The notes: generated by a model not told the origin, from the sequence alone. DNA of 31,281 bases from Candidatus Bathyarchaeota archaeon (GCA_029259285.1 JAPDJB010000013.1:1-31281), one strand, 5' to 3'. Counted from the stretch's first letter, positions 15,158 to 22,528 are shown. Program-made: numbers and translations.

Positions 15158-16174
15158 ATGCATCATCCTCAGTTGTCTGGGTCTTATTATGAGATGGGTT
15201 TTAAGTATGGTAGTATCTTGAAGAGGGTTGGTTATCGGATGCCGAGGATTTCGGAGGAGATGCGTAGGTTTGCGAAGGGGTGTGAGGTGGAGGTTAAACG
15301 GGTTTTCCCCGAAATCCTGGAGGAGCTTCAAGGCCTCGCCGATGGATGTGAAATCTCCTATGAAGATTTGAAGGCCTTCTTTCTCTCGTTGGATTCGGGG
15401 GAGCATGAGCATGAATCCTGCAGCATTTTTGCCTCCTCATCCCCTCAACCCATCCTCGGCAGAAACCACGACTTCTACTATGCCTATAAGAAGTATGCGC
15501 AGACATGCTTGACGATGCCGAGGGATGCATACTGGAGTTTAGGCAATTCAACCATATTCATCGGAAAAGAAGATGGCATAAACGAGGCTGGAGTAGCCAT
15601 AGGCGTATCTGTCATTCGCATTAAGGAGATTAGACCTGGAGTAAACTGGTTCATAGCTGTTCGAGCCGTCTTAGATAAATGCTCCAACGTCTCCGAAGCC
15701 AAAAAATTCCTTTTAAACATCAAATTTTCCACCGGTAACAACTACCTGCTAATAGATGAAAGTGGAGACATGGCCGTCGTCGAGGCCTCTCCACAAAGAG
15801 TGAGGGTGAGAGAAAAATTTGAGGGGGACTTCCTAATCGCAACCAACCATTTCATACATCCAGATATGAAGGATATTGAAAACATTAAGGAGAGACCACC
15901 TACATCCATGATGAGATATGAACGTATAAAAGAGATCATAAAGCTCAACAACGGAAAAGTCGACATCGAGCTGGCTAAGAAGATACTATCAGACCATAAG
16001 GGATCCGTCTGCTCCCACGTGAAAACGATAAAGCTAGGGACATTATGGTCTTTCATAGCACTTCCAAGAGAGAGGAAAGCACTAATAGCAGAGGGACATC
16101 CATGCAAGACACATTACAAGGAGGATAAAAGACTAAAACAAATGTTGATAAAGAAATGGAGGAGGAAGCTCTAA
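15158..16174 (+). CDS. C45-type acyltransferase/peptidase (penicillin acyltransferase-like)
   Basis: A 338-residue N-terminal-nucleophile hydrolase of the acyl-CoA:6-aminopenicillanate acyltransferase (peptidase C45) family. The predicted self-cleavage site is before C88 in HESCSIFA; NHDFYYAY, ATNHFIHP and the late GTLWSFIALP segment fit the family. Members hydrolyse or transfer acyl groups on amides; the substrate here is unknown. No signal peptide is visible. The gene is A+T-richer than its neighbours, and its first 50 codons use G/T-ending codons strongly, unlike the rest. It abuts the 3' end of a tRNA gene. These signs suggest acquisition from elsewhere. Confidence 0.82.
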   Translation: MHHPQLSGSYYEMGFKYGSILKRVGYRMPRISEEMRRFAKGCEVEVKRVFPEILEELQGLADGCEISYEDLKAFFLSLDSGEHEHESCSIFASSSPQPILGRNHDFYYAYKKYAQTCLTMPRDAYWSLGNSTIFIGKEDGINEAGVAIGVSVIRIKEIRPGVNWFIAVRAVLDKCSNVSEAKKFLLNIKFSTGNNYLLIDESGDMAVVEASPQRVRVREKFEGDFLIATNHFIHPDMKDIENIKERPPTSMMRYERIKEIIKLNNGKVDIELAKKILSDHKGSVCSHVKTIKLGTLWSFIALPRERKALIAEGHPCKTHYKEDKRLKQMLIKKWRRKL

Positions 16175-16247
16175 GCCCCGGGCGGGATTCGAACCCGCGG
16201 CCAACAGCTTACGAGGCTGCCGCTCTGACCATCTGAGCTACCGGGGC
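16174..16247 (-). tRNA. tRNA-Thr (anticodon CGT)
   Basis: On the minus strand, GCCCCGG (16247-16241) pairs with CCGGGGC at the 3' end (16181-16175), followed by discriminator T at 16174. The D arm is GCTC/GAGC, the anticodon stem GCAGC/GCTGT encloses loop CTCGTAA with anticodon CGT, and the T arm is GCGGG/CCCGC with loop TTCGAAT. It reads ACG (Thr). There is no intron and CCA is not encoded. The discriminator base coincides with the last base of the upstream coding gene on the other strand. Confidence 0.95.
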
Positions 16248-16268
16248 CTTTCAAGATATATTTTGGGG

Positions 16269-16279
16269 CTTTTATTAAG
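16269..16279. promoter_or_regulatory. TATA-like element between tRNA-Thr and priL
   Basis: CTTTTATTAAG is A+T-rich on both strands and sits about 27 bases from the tRNA 5' end on one side and about 23 bases from the priL GTG on the other. One element could thus serve both divergent promoters. This is an inference from spacing. Confidence 0.4.
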
Positions 16280-16296
16280 GATATGGGTTATGCTCT

Positions 16297-17361
16297 GTGG
16301 GGAAGCCTCACCGGTGGATCGGTTTGATTGGGGTTTTGGAGGCTAAGTATCCCTTCCTCGATAGGGCTGTGGAGATGGTTGGGGTTCTCGGACTTAGAGT
16401 TGAGGAGCTTGTCGGCTTCGGCGACGTCGTGGATAGGGGCTTTGAACGGGTTTCTGAGGCGATTCTCAGGGGGGTTGTCAGCTATAGGGGGGAGAATCCT
16501 GAGGTGGAGATGCTCTCCTTCCCCGTAGCCCTCATGTTCGTCTCCCTCATCGGAGACCCCTTCCTAGACCGCCGATACGCATTGGCTGAGGGGAAGAGGG
16601 CCTATAGGCTGCTGAGGGAGGAGGCTGAAGAGGTCATAGCTGAGGTGGCGGAGAGCTTCAACTGGAATATAAGGCTGAGGAGGGCCATATTAGACGGGCA
16701 GCTCTACTCCTTCGAGCTTCACTTCGCAGATTATCTGCGGAATGCATCGGGATTCCATGAGGATAAGTGGAAGCTGGTGAACAGAGTGATGAGAAACGGC
16801 TACGTGCTATTGACGAAGGCGGAGGCCGCCAGGCTGCTGGAATGCGAAGTTGAGAACCTCATCCTCCAGAGGGTTTCAAGGCATCGAAGGATAGAACTCC
16901 CAGGGGAGCTGGAGAAACGAGTTGAGATGCTTAAAAAGCTGCTTGAGGAGCATAGAGGCCAAATAGGCGGTGAAACACTTCCAGAAAGAGTCGATGTCGA
17001 GGCCTTCCCACCATGTATTCGACGAATCTTCGAGGCCGTCTTAGCTGGGAGGAAGGCGTCGCATATGGAGAGATTCGCCCTCGTCTCCTTCCTCCTGAAC
17101 GCTGGTATGAGCATAGAGGAGACGGCGGAACTCTTCACCTCCATAAGCGACTTCGACCCAGAGATGACCCGATACCAAGTTGAGCATATAGCCGGCCTAA
17201 GGGGGAGCAGAACTAAATATAAGCCTCCAAACTGCGATACGTTGAGGACGCATGGCATCTGCCAAAACCCCGACAACCTATGTAGAAGGGTGAGGAACCC
17301 CATAACCTACTACATCATAAAGGCCAGGAGGGGAAGACGGAGAAGAGGGAAGACATCATAA
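16297..17361 (+). CDS. priL: DNA primase large subunit PriL
   Basis: A 354-residue primase regulatory subunit, partner of PriS in making the RNA/DNA primers for replication. The four cysteines that hold the iron-sulfur cluster are at 240 (FPPCIRRI), 313 (PPNCDTLRTHG), 322 (GICQNP) and 329 (NLCRR), with FALVSFLLNAGMS between them. The N-terminal half is helical. The C-terminus is a basic tail (RRGRRRRGKTS). The start is GTG 16297; it would be leaderless from the TATA-like element just upstream. It begins a run of replication genes, with priS 96 bases downstream. Confidence 0.93.
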   Translation: MGKPHRWIGLIGVLEAKYPFLDRAVEMVGVLGLRVEELVGFGDVVDRGFERVSEAILRGVVSYRGENPEVEMLSFPVALMFVSLIGDPFLDRRYALAEGKRAYRLLREEAEEVIAEVAESFNWNIRLRRAILDGQLYSFELHFADYLRNASGFHEDKWKLVNRVMRNGYVLLTKAEAARLLECEVENLILQRVSRHRRIELPGELEKRVEMLKKLLEEHRGQIGGETLPERVDVEAFPPCIRRIFEAVLAGRKASHMERFALVSFLLNAGMSIEETAELFTSISDFDPEMTRYQVEHIAGLRGSRTKYKPPNCDTLRTHGICQNPDNLCRRVRNPITYYIIKARRGRRRRGKTS

Positions 17362-17457
17362 CAGAGTAATAAATTTTCCAGGATGTTAATGGAAGCATTA
17401 ACATCGCATCGAGCCTTAAGAGCCGGATTTGCTTCACATAAACCTAGGAGATTTAAG

Positions 17458-18702
17458 ATGGCTCACCCCTTTAAAGGCTGGATGGCCGCTGAGAGGGAGA
17501 TACAGCTCATCTCCGAGAAGTTTAGGGAATTCTACGCTAAGGGGAGAATCGAGACGCCGAGGGAGATGGAACGCCGAGAATTCGGCTTCATCCCCTTCGG
17601 CGCCAAGGCGATGTTTAGACACCTCTCCTTCTCAACTCCGGAGGACCTGAGGCTTTACCTCGTTAAGAATACGCCGGCCCACGTCTACTACTCCTCAGCA
17701 TACTATGAGAATCCGGAGGCTGAGATGGAGAGGAAGGGTTGGCTGGGAGCCGACCTCATCTTCGACATAGACGCCGATCACATAGAGACCCCCTGCAAGG
17801 CTGAGCATGATAGATGGCGGTGTAAGGGATGCGGATTAGAGGGGAGGGGGGAGACACCTGAAAGCTGTCCACGATGTGGAGGCATATCCTTCGAGGAGGA
17901 GAAATGGATATGTAATCGATGCCTCGACGCCGCGAGGCATGAGGCTCAAAAGCTGCTGGACATACTCATCGGAGACTTCGGCTTCTCCCCCATCGATGAG
18001 CTGGAGGTTAGCTTCACGGGTCATAGAGGCTACCATATCCACGTCTCAAGCCCCAATATCAGAGAGCTGGATCAGCCGGCTCGAAGGGAGATCGTCGACT
18101 ACATCCTGGGGACGGGGATAAAGGCTGAGCTACACGGCTTTAAGCCCTCCCTTGAACGACTAACCACAGGTGAAGGGGGATGGAGAGATCGATTGATTAA
18201 AGCACTCTACGACTACCTGGAAGAGGCTGATCTCAAGGCCCTCATGGAGGCTGGTCTGAGCAGGGCTACAGCCTCGAAAATCCTGGAGATCAAGGATAGA
18301 CTCCTCCAAATTCTATGGGATGGAAGACCAAGCCTAGCCCTGAGACTCATCAGGAGGAGAACCCTGGATAAATTGGTGGAGGCAGCCGTGGAGAGAGAGG
18401 CCTCAGCGATAGACACCGTCGTCACCACCGATCTACATAGGTTGATAAGGCTTCCAGGAACATTACATGGGAAGACGGGCCTCATAGCTCAGAGGGTCTC
18501 CGTGGAGATCCTCGATGATTACGATCCCCTGGTGGAGGCCGTCGCCTTTAAGGGTGGAATGTTGAAGGTCTATGTGGAGAGGGCGCCGAGATTCAGCATC
18601 GGAGGCGTCCTCTACGGCCCCTACATCGGGGAAGAGGTGGAGCTGCCCATGGAGGCGGCGCTCTACCTCCTCTGTAAGGGGGCGGCGAGGTTGGCGGGAT
18701 GA
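17458..18702 (+). CDS. priS: DNA primase small (catalytic) subunit PriS
   Basis: A 414-residue primase catalytic subunit. The metal-binding aspartates are D103 and D105 in IFDIDADHIE, and the nucleotide-binding segment TGHRGYHIHVS is at 187-197. Between them lies a cysteine-rich zinc region: C113, H117, C122, C125, C137, C140, C152 and C155, enough for two zinc sites. The conserved LHRLIRLPGTLHGKTGL segment follows late in the protein. The frame is open to ATG 17383, but ATG 17458 has GGAGA 7 bases upstream and gives a start closer to the family's; ATG 17482 is also possible. Its stop overlaps gins51. Confidence 0.92.
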   Translation: MAHPFKGWMAAEREIQLISEKFREFYAKGRIETPREMERREFGFIPFGAKAMFRHLSFSTPEDLRLYLVKNTPAHVYYSSAYYENPEAEMERKGWLGADLIFDIDADHIETPCKAEHDRWRCKGCGLEGRGETPESCPRCGGISFEEEKWICNRCLDAARHEAQKLLDILIGDFGFSPIDELEVSFTGHRGYHIHVSSPNIRELDQPARREIVDYILGTGIKAELHGFKPSLERLTTGEGGWRDRLIKALYDYLEEADLKALMEAGLSRATASKILEIKDRLLQILWDGRPSLALRLIRRRTLDKLVEAAVEREASAIDTVVTTDLHRLIRLPGTLHGKTGLIAQRVSVEILDDYDPLVEAVAFKGGMLKVYVERAPRFSIGGVLYGPYIGEEVELPMEAALYLLCKGAARLAG

Positions 18703-19259
18703 AGGGCGCCTATAACCGCCTCTTCGAGGCGTGGAGGAGGGAGCGGTGGAGCAGGGAACTCCAGAGACTTCCAGACGGCTTCCTAGAGGAGATGAGGGAG
18801 TACACCCAGAGGCTTCGAGAGCAGGGTAGGATGGTGGATAGAAGCTCCCTCATGGGGAGGATAGCTGAGAGGGAGAGGGAGAACGCGGAGCGCATGTGGA
18901 GGGAGCTTCTGGAGCTTAGGGTGAGGAAGATCATCGAGGCAGTCCTAGAGGGGAGGGCCATCCCAATCGAGAATCTCACACCTGAGGAGAAGGGGCTTCA
19001 CGCCGGCATAGGGAGGCTGATAGCCGAACATCTGGAGAAGATGAGGAGCACCCCAACCCGAGGGGCCTCCATACCTATGGGTAAACCCCCAAGGGGGATG
19101 AAGGTCGTGAGATTCCTCCAATCCACACCGGCGATCATAGGGGTTGACATGAAGACCTACGGCCCCTTCAAGGCTGAGGATGTGGCCCTGCTGCCGGAGG
19201 AGAATGCTGAAAACCTAATAAGGAGGGGCATCGCAAAGGAAGTGGAGACTGGGGGATGA
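18699..19259 (+). CDS. gins51: GINS complex subunit, Gins51-like
   Basis: A 186-residue protein whose first two-thirds are charged helices (SRELQRLPDGFLEEM, then ERERENAERMWRELLELRVRKI and NLTPEEKGL), the A domain of archaeal Gins51/Sld5-type GINS. The C-terminal small B domain is VRFLQSTPAIIGVDMKTYGP, then PFKAEDVALLPEENAENLI and an RRGIAKEV end. GINS joins MCM helicase and a RecJ/Cdc45-like protein to form the replicative helicase. Its start overlaps the priS stop by 4 bases (ATGA) and its stop overlaps eL42 in the same way, so replication and ribosomal genes are coupled here. Confidence 0.82.
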   Translation: MKGAYNRLFEAWRRERWSRELQRLPDGFLEEMREYTQRLREQGRMVDRSSLMGRIAERERENAERMWRELLELRVRKIIEAVLEGRAIPIENLTPEEKGLHAGIGRLIAEHLEKMRSTPTRGASIPMGKPPRGMKVVRFLQSTPAIIGVDMKTYGPFKAEDVALLPEENAENLIRRGIAKEVETGG

Positions 19260-19531
19260 AGGTTCCAAGGGAGATCAGGAGCTATTGCCCAAGATGCAGG
19301 AAGCATACAGTCTTCACCGTCACTCTATACAAGGCGGGTAAACGGCGTAAGCTGAGCTGGGGTGAGCGGAGACATGAGGAGGAGAAGCACGGCTACGGCG
19401 GGCAGAAGTATCCGATACTACGGAGGAAGGCGAAGACGACGAAGAAGCAGACCCTGAAGATTAGATGCCGAGAATGCGGCTACATCATTCATCGAAAGGG
19501 GATAAGGATGAAGCGTATAGAGGTGGTCTAA
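19256..19531 (+). CDS. rpl44e: Large ribosomal subunit protein eL42 (L44e)
   Basis: A 91-residue zinc-containing ribosomal protein near the tRNA exit site. The zinc ligands are C11 and C14 (YCPRC) and C71 and C74 (CREC). The middle segment has GGQKYP, part of the universal GGQ-like loop that reaches the E site, and a very basic linker. It starts within the gins51 stop codon and ends by sharing one base with the start of eS27. Confidence 0.96.
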   Translation: MKVPREIRSYCPRCRKHTVFTVTLYKAGKRRKLSWGERRHEEEKHGYGGQKYPILRRKAKTTKKQTLKIRCRECGYIIHRKGIRMKRIEVV

Positions 19532-19725
19532 TGAGCTGGGAAGACCTCATCCCAAGGCCGACATCGAAGTTTCTAAGGGTAAGATGCAGAAACTGCCAGA
19601 GCGAGAAGATCATCTTCAGCCACGCCTCAAGGGTCATCAAATGCGACAACTGCGGCGAGATACTCGCCGAGCCGACGGGTGGAAAGGCGAAGATACACGG
19701 CGAGATCATAAAGGAGCTGGGGTGA
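19531..19725 (+). CDS. rps27e: Small ribosomal subunit protein eS27
   Basis: A 64-residue zinc-ribbon ribosomal protein. Cysteines 19, 22, 38 and 41 (VRCRNCQS and IKCDNCGEIL) bind zinc. The frame is open further upstream inside eL42, but the family start is MSWEDLIPRPTSKFLRV at ATG 19531, where the TAATG junction shares one base with the eL42 stop. Confidence 0.96.
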   Translation: MSWEDLIPRPTSKFLRVRCRNCQSEKIIFSHASRVIKCDNCGEILAEPTGGKAKIHGEIIKELG

Positions 19726-19732
19726 AACCCCC

Positions 19733-20515
19733 TTGATAGGCAGACCCAAATGGCCTGAGGTGGGGGAACTCGTCGTCGCAACCGTCAGACGCATAGAGAG
19801 CTATGGAGCCTACGTCACCCTAGACGAATACGACAACAAGGAGGGGCTGCTCCACATCTCAGAGATCAGCCCATCATGGGTGAGAAACATAAGAGACTTC
19901 GTCAGGGAGGGGCAGAAGGTCGTCTTACAGGTTCTGAGGGTTGACAAGGCGAGGGGTGAGATCGACCTATCGCTGAGGAGGGTCTCCAGGGATGAGCGGC
20001 GACGAAAGATGAAGAGCTGGAAACAGGAACGGAGAGCCGAGACCATACTGATGATGGCCGCCGAGAAACTGGGCATCGATGAGGAGGAGGCTTACAGGGA
20101 GGGGCTGAAGATCCTGGAGCACTACGGCAGCCTCTACACCGGCCTTGAGAACTCGGTGAGGAGGGGCGTTGAGGCGCTCCTCGAGGCGGGAGTCTCGAAG
20201 CGTATGGCTGAGACACTCGCCGAGATAAGTAAGGAGAAGATCACGCTGAAGGGCGTCACCATACATGGATTCTTCAAGGCAGTCTCCACGGAGCCAAATG
20301 GAGTTGAGATCATCAGGGAGGCCCTACTGAAGGGTAAGAGAGCCGCTGAGGCCCAGGGCGTGGAGGTCTCCATCTACGCCGTTGGGGCGCCTAGATACAG
20401 GGTGGAGGTGAGGGCGGAGGACTATAAGAAGGCGGAGGCCGCCCTTAAAGTTATGATCCAGGCGGCGGAGGCCGCCTGGCGTGGAGGGGGAGAAATCTCC
20501 TTCCAGAGGGAGTAG
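19733..20515 (+). CDS. aif2a: Translation initiation factor aIF2 subunit alpha
   Basis: A 260-residue alpha subunit of the heterotrimeric factor that brings initiator tRNA to the ribosome. Residues about 8-82 are an S1 RNA-binding domain (GELVVATVRRIESYGAYVTL ... GLLHISEIS ... GEIDLSLRRV), followed by a helical domain and a C-terminal alpha-beta domain (APRYRVEVRAEDYKKAEAAL). The start is TTG 19733, preceded by GGGGTGA about 7 bases away; no suitable ATG exists, and the protein start fits the family. It lies in the conserved archaeal order eL42-eS27-aIF2alpha-nop10. Confidence 0.95.
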   Translation: MIGRPKWPEVGELVVATVRRIESYGAYVTLDEYDNKEGLLHISEISPSWVRNIRDFVREGQKVVLQVLRVDKARGEIDLSLRRVSRDERRRKMKSWKQERRAETILMMAAEKLGIDEEEAYREGLKILEHYGSLYTGLENSVRRGVEALLEAGVSKRMAETLAEISKEKITLKGVTIHGFFKAVSTEPNGVEIIREALLKGKRAAEAQGVEVSIYAVGAPRYRVEVRAEDYKKAEAALKVMIQAAEAAWRGGGEISFQRE

Positions 20516-20517
20516 CC

Positions 20518-20706
20518 TTGGTCTGGCTGTTGAGATACTGTGACCGCTGCGACCGATATACTTTGAGGGGGAGGTGCCCCCTCTGCGGCGGCGAGGTTCG
20601 GGTCCCCCATCCAGCTAAGTTCTCCCTCGACGACCGCTATCAGCGTTATAGATTGTTGATGAGGAGGATGGCCTCAGGCGGGGAGGTTGATATTGGGGGG
20701 CTTTAG
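20518..20706 (+). CDS. nop10: H/ACA RNP protein Nop10
   Basis: A 62-residue Nop10, which together with Cbf5, Gar1 and L7Ae guides pseudouridylation of rRNA. The zinc ligands are C8, C11, C20 and C23 (RYCDRCDRYTLRGRCPLCGG), and the tail PHPAKFSLDDRYQRYR binds Cbf5. The start is TTG 20518, two bases after the aIF2-alpha stop, with GAGGGAG upstream; MVWLLRYC aligns with the usual Nop10 opening. Confidence 0.95.
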   Translation: MVWLLRYCDRCDRYTLRGRCPLCGGEVRVPHPAKFSLDDRYQRYRLLMRRMASGGEVDIGGL

Positions 20707-20908
20707 GGAGAGCCTTAGGGAGCATCGGGAGATACTCCTCTTACTACTGTTGATGCCAGCTATGGGGATGGGCCTCTCCATCCCCCTAATCCTCCTTAGA
20801 GCTAGGAGGGCGCTCATAGCTATCCCCATCATCGCCCTCCTCCTGATCCAATACCTCCTCCTGGTCTATTATATCTGGAAGAGAATTCAACGCTATATCT
20901 CCACCTGA
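20687..20908 (+). CDS. Small membrane protein of unknown function
   Basis: A 73-residue protein with two hydrophobic segments at about 17-39 and 43-65, a short basic link between them and a basic tail (WKRIQRYIST), so both ends are probably cytoplasmic. The likely start is TTG 20687, overlapping nop10 by 20 bases, with GGGGAGG just upstream; no ATG is available before the first helix. It is not a family I recognise. In many archaea a PAC2-type gene follows nop10; here this protein does. Confidence 0.5.
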   Translation: MILGGFRESLREHREILLLLLLMPAMGMGLSIPLILLRARRALIAIPIIALLLIQYLLLVYYIWKRIQRYIST

Positions 20909-20944
20909 GAAACCTTTTTCGCTCCCTCCCCACTATTAGGGGAG

Positions 20945-21484
20945 ATGCCCAAGACCATAACTATAGAGCTGGAGGAGGATCTCTACAACTATCTGGAGTT
21001 TCTGGAGAGGGTTCGCTTCGTCAGGAGTAAGGAGGAGGCCATCGTAAAGGCCCTCCACTTCTTCAAGAGACTCTCCATGCACGACTGGCTCCCCAAAATC
21101 TATCGTATTGGGAACAGCCGTATCATCCTTTTCGATAGGGGGATGCTCCTAGATATCTTCGAGCACCTCACCGAGTCTGAGATATATAATATAGGGAGAT
21201 TGACGGCCTTGAAGAGGAAGGTTTTGAAGCCTGAGTTCAGGGACATAGACCTGACTAAGCCCGACAACTGGATGATAGTCCTGAGGGAGCTGGAGAACTT
21301 CGGCTGGGGCGTCTTCAGCAAGGTTGAGAAGGAGATCAAGGTGGAGTACTGCGCCGTCCCCATACCCTATCTGAGGGGCTACCTAGAGACCATGTTCCAG
21401 GTGGAGCTGAGGGAGCATAGAACCGATATAGAGGGGTTGGTCATCTTCATCGTCGAGGGCAGGAAGCGGGATGTGTGGCTTTAG
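20945..21484 (+). CDS. Ribbon-helix-helix protein with unassigned C-terminal domain
   Basis: A 179-residue protein. Residues 1-45 (KTITIELEEDLYNYLEFLER, then VRFVRSKEEAIVKALHFF) fit a ribbon-helix-helix DNA-binding fold. The C-terminal part (LTESEIYNIGRLTALK ... LENFGWGVFSKVEKEIKV ... YLRGYLETMFQVEL ... GLVIFIVEGRK) faintly resembles a V4R-type ligand domain, but the usual cysteines are lacking, so this is only a suggestion. It is probably a transcription regulator. ATG 20945 is directly preceded by GGGGAG. Its 3' end overlaps the convergent Lrp gene by 4 bases. Confidence 0.55.
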   Translation: MPKTITIELEEDLYNYLEFLERVRFVRSKEEAIVKALHFFKRLSMHDWLPKIYRIGNSRIILFDRGMLLDIFEHLTESEIYNIGRLTALKRKVLKPEFRDIDLTKPDNWMIVLRELENFGWGVFSKVEKEIKVEYCAVPIPYLRGYLETMFQVELREHRTDIEGLVIFIVEGRKRDVWL

Positions 21485-21927
21485 ATCCCCGTCCATGGGC
21501 ATCGCTTATAGGGGCCGATGACGATGGTGACGACGGTCCCGACGATTCCCTCCAGGGCCAGCTCCGTCTCCAGGAAGGCGTTGAGATCCTCCATCTTCTC
21601 GAAGATCACCTCAAACATCAGGTCCACGTCGCCGCTGGTCCTGTAGAGGACGTGGACATCGGGGTGATTCTTCATATGTTCCACTATCGCCGGGAGGCTG
21701 GCGGGCTGAACCTTTAGGCCGATGAAGGCCTTGATGGCTCTGCCCAGCTTGTGGTAGTCTAGCATCACCGTGAAGCCCTTAATCACACCATTCTCAATGA
21801 GTCTGTCGATGCGATTCTTCACCGTCACCTCGCTCACACCCACCTCCTCGGCTATCGACCTGTAGGTCCTCCTGGCATTCTCGGTTAGGCATTTGATTAT
21901 CTTCAGGTCGATGAGGTCTATTGACAT
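21481..21927 (-). CDS. Lrp/AsnC family transcriptional regulator
   Basis: A 148-residue feast/famine-type regulator. Residues 1-60 hold the helix-turn-helix (LIDLKIIKCLTENARRTYRS followed by IAEEVGVSEVTVKNRIDRLI) and the rest is the RAM ligand domain (LGRAIKAFIGLKVQ ... VHVLYRTSGDVDLMFEVIF). Such proteins form octamers and sense amino acids. The ATG at 21927 has a strong TATA box about 31 bases upstream. The 318-base gap before the divergent gene holds several palindromes that could be its sites. A stand-alone RAM protein is encoded 640 bases away. Confidence 0.9.
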   Translation of the reverse strand: MSIDLIDLKIIKCLTENARRTYRSIAEEVGVSEVTVKNRIDRLIENGVIKGFTVMLDYHKLGRAIKAFIGLKVQPASLPAIVEHMKNHPDVHVLYRTSGDVDLMFEVIFEKMEDLNAFLETELALEGIVGTVVTIVIGPYKRCPWTGI

Positions 21928-21953
21928 ATCAGTTAAGAGGGGGAGGGGGTGGA

Positions 21954-21963
21954 GATATATTTT
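21954..21963 (-). promoter_or_regulatory. TATA box for the Lrp-type gene
   Basis: Minus-strand AAATATATCT, preceded by GGAAA as possible BRE, is centred about 31 bases upstream of ATG 21927. It is close to consensus. Confidence 0.6.
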
Positions 21964-22141
21964 TCCTTAATTTTCTTAAAGATTTCATAAGTTTCGTATG
22001 GGATTTCTTTAAGAAGATTGAAGGGATCTCCAGGGGCTGCTCTACTATACTTAATTGATTAAAGATCTAATGTTAAAGGGGCTTCAAGTTATATTATTTA
22101 TGAACTAGATGAGGGAGATTCATAGGGATTCTTAGATTTTT

Positions 22142-22153
22142 CTCAAATTTGAG
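22142..22153. promoter_or_regulatory. Perfect palindrome CTCAAATTTGAG
   Basis: A 12-base perfect palindrome with an A+T-rich centre, the general form of an Lrp/AsnC binding site, located about 100 bases upstream of the small unknown gene and directly beside one copy of the GGATTTCTTTAA repeat. Confidence 0.4.
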
Positions 22154-22245
22154 TTTGGATTTCTTTAATCTCGATGGCTGATGGTTTAGGTTTTAGTATG
22201 GAATTTCATAAATAAGGCCTCTGGAGAATTCCTATTGGTGGTGGG

Positions 22246-22518
22246 ATGGAGAGTGTGGTGGATGCCATTCCAATCTCCCTGAGGGGGGAGCTGTCTAAGA
22301 GGTTGATCGATATCGTCCTGGGAGCTGAGAGGAGGGATTCCATCCCGACGGAGCTGGCCAAGAAGATCATATATCTATGGCGTCAGGATCAGCTGGCCTC
22401 CAGGGCTGGTATTCAGGCCCTCTTGGAGGCGGCGTTGATGGTGGATGCCGAGGCCACCTTCCAGGTCTGTGAGAGCCTCGGGCTGAAGGAGGTGGCTGTG
22501 GCCCTTAGGAATCTTTAA
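22246..22518 (+). CDS. Small helical protein of unknown function
   Basis: A 90-residue protein predicted to be all helical, with no cysteine cluster (one C), membrane segment or recognised motif. It reads like a compact helical bundle: SLRGELSKRLIDIVLG, IPTELAKKIIYLWRQDQ, AGIQALLEAALMVDA and FQVCESLGLKEVAVALRNL. ATG 22246 has GGTGGTGGG just before it. It lies between the Lrp regulator and a stand-alone RAM protein, so a role in the same regulatory unit is possible, but I cannot assign one. Confidence 0.6.
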   Translation: MESVVDAIPISLRGELSKRLIDIVLGAERRDSIPTELAKKIIYLWRQDQLASRAGIQALLEAALMVDAEATFQVCESLGLKEVAVALRNL

Positions 22519-22528
22519 GACTGCTCTC

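Larger units (their letters stand above)
21928..22245. promoter_or_regulatory. A+T-rich divergent control region with repeats
   Basis: This 318-base gap separates the Lrp gene from a small unknown gene. It holds two exact copies of GGATTTCTTTAA (22001-22012 and 22157-22168), a perfect palindrome CTCAAATTTGAG (22142-22153), an inverted repeat TTAAT-TG-ATTAA (22051-22062), two copies of ATTTCATAA, and CATAAATAAGG near 22207-22217 that may be the TATA box for the plus-strand gene. No open reading frame of note. Confidence 0.45.

Noticed and set aside
16174..16247. An intron or split form of tRNA-Thr
   Set aside because: The anticodon loop is exactly seven bases and all stems pair without an insertion.
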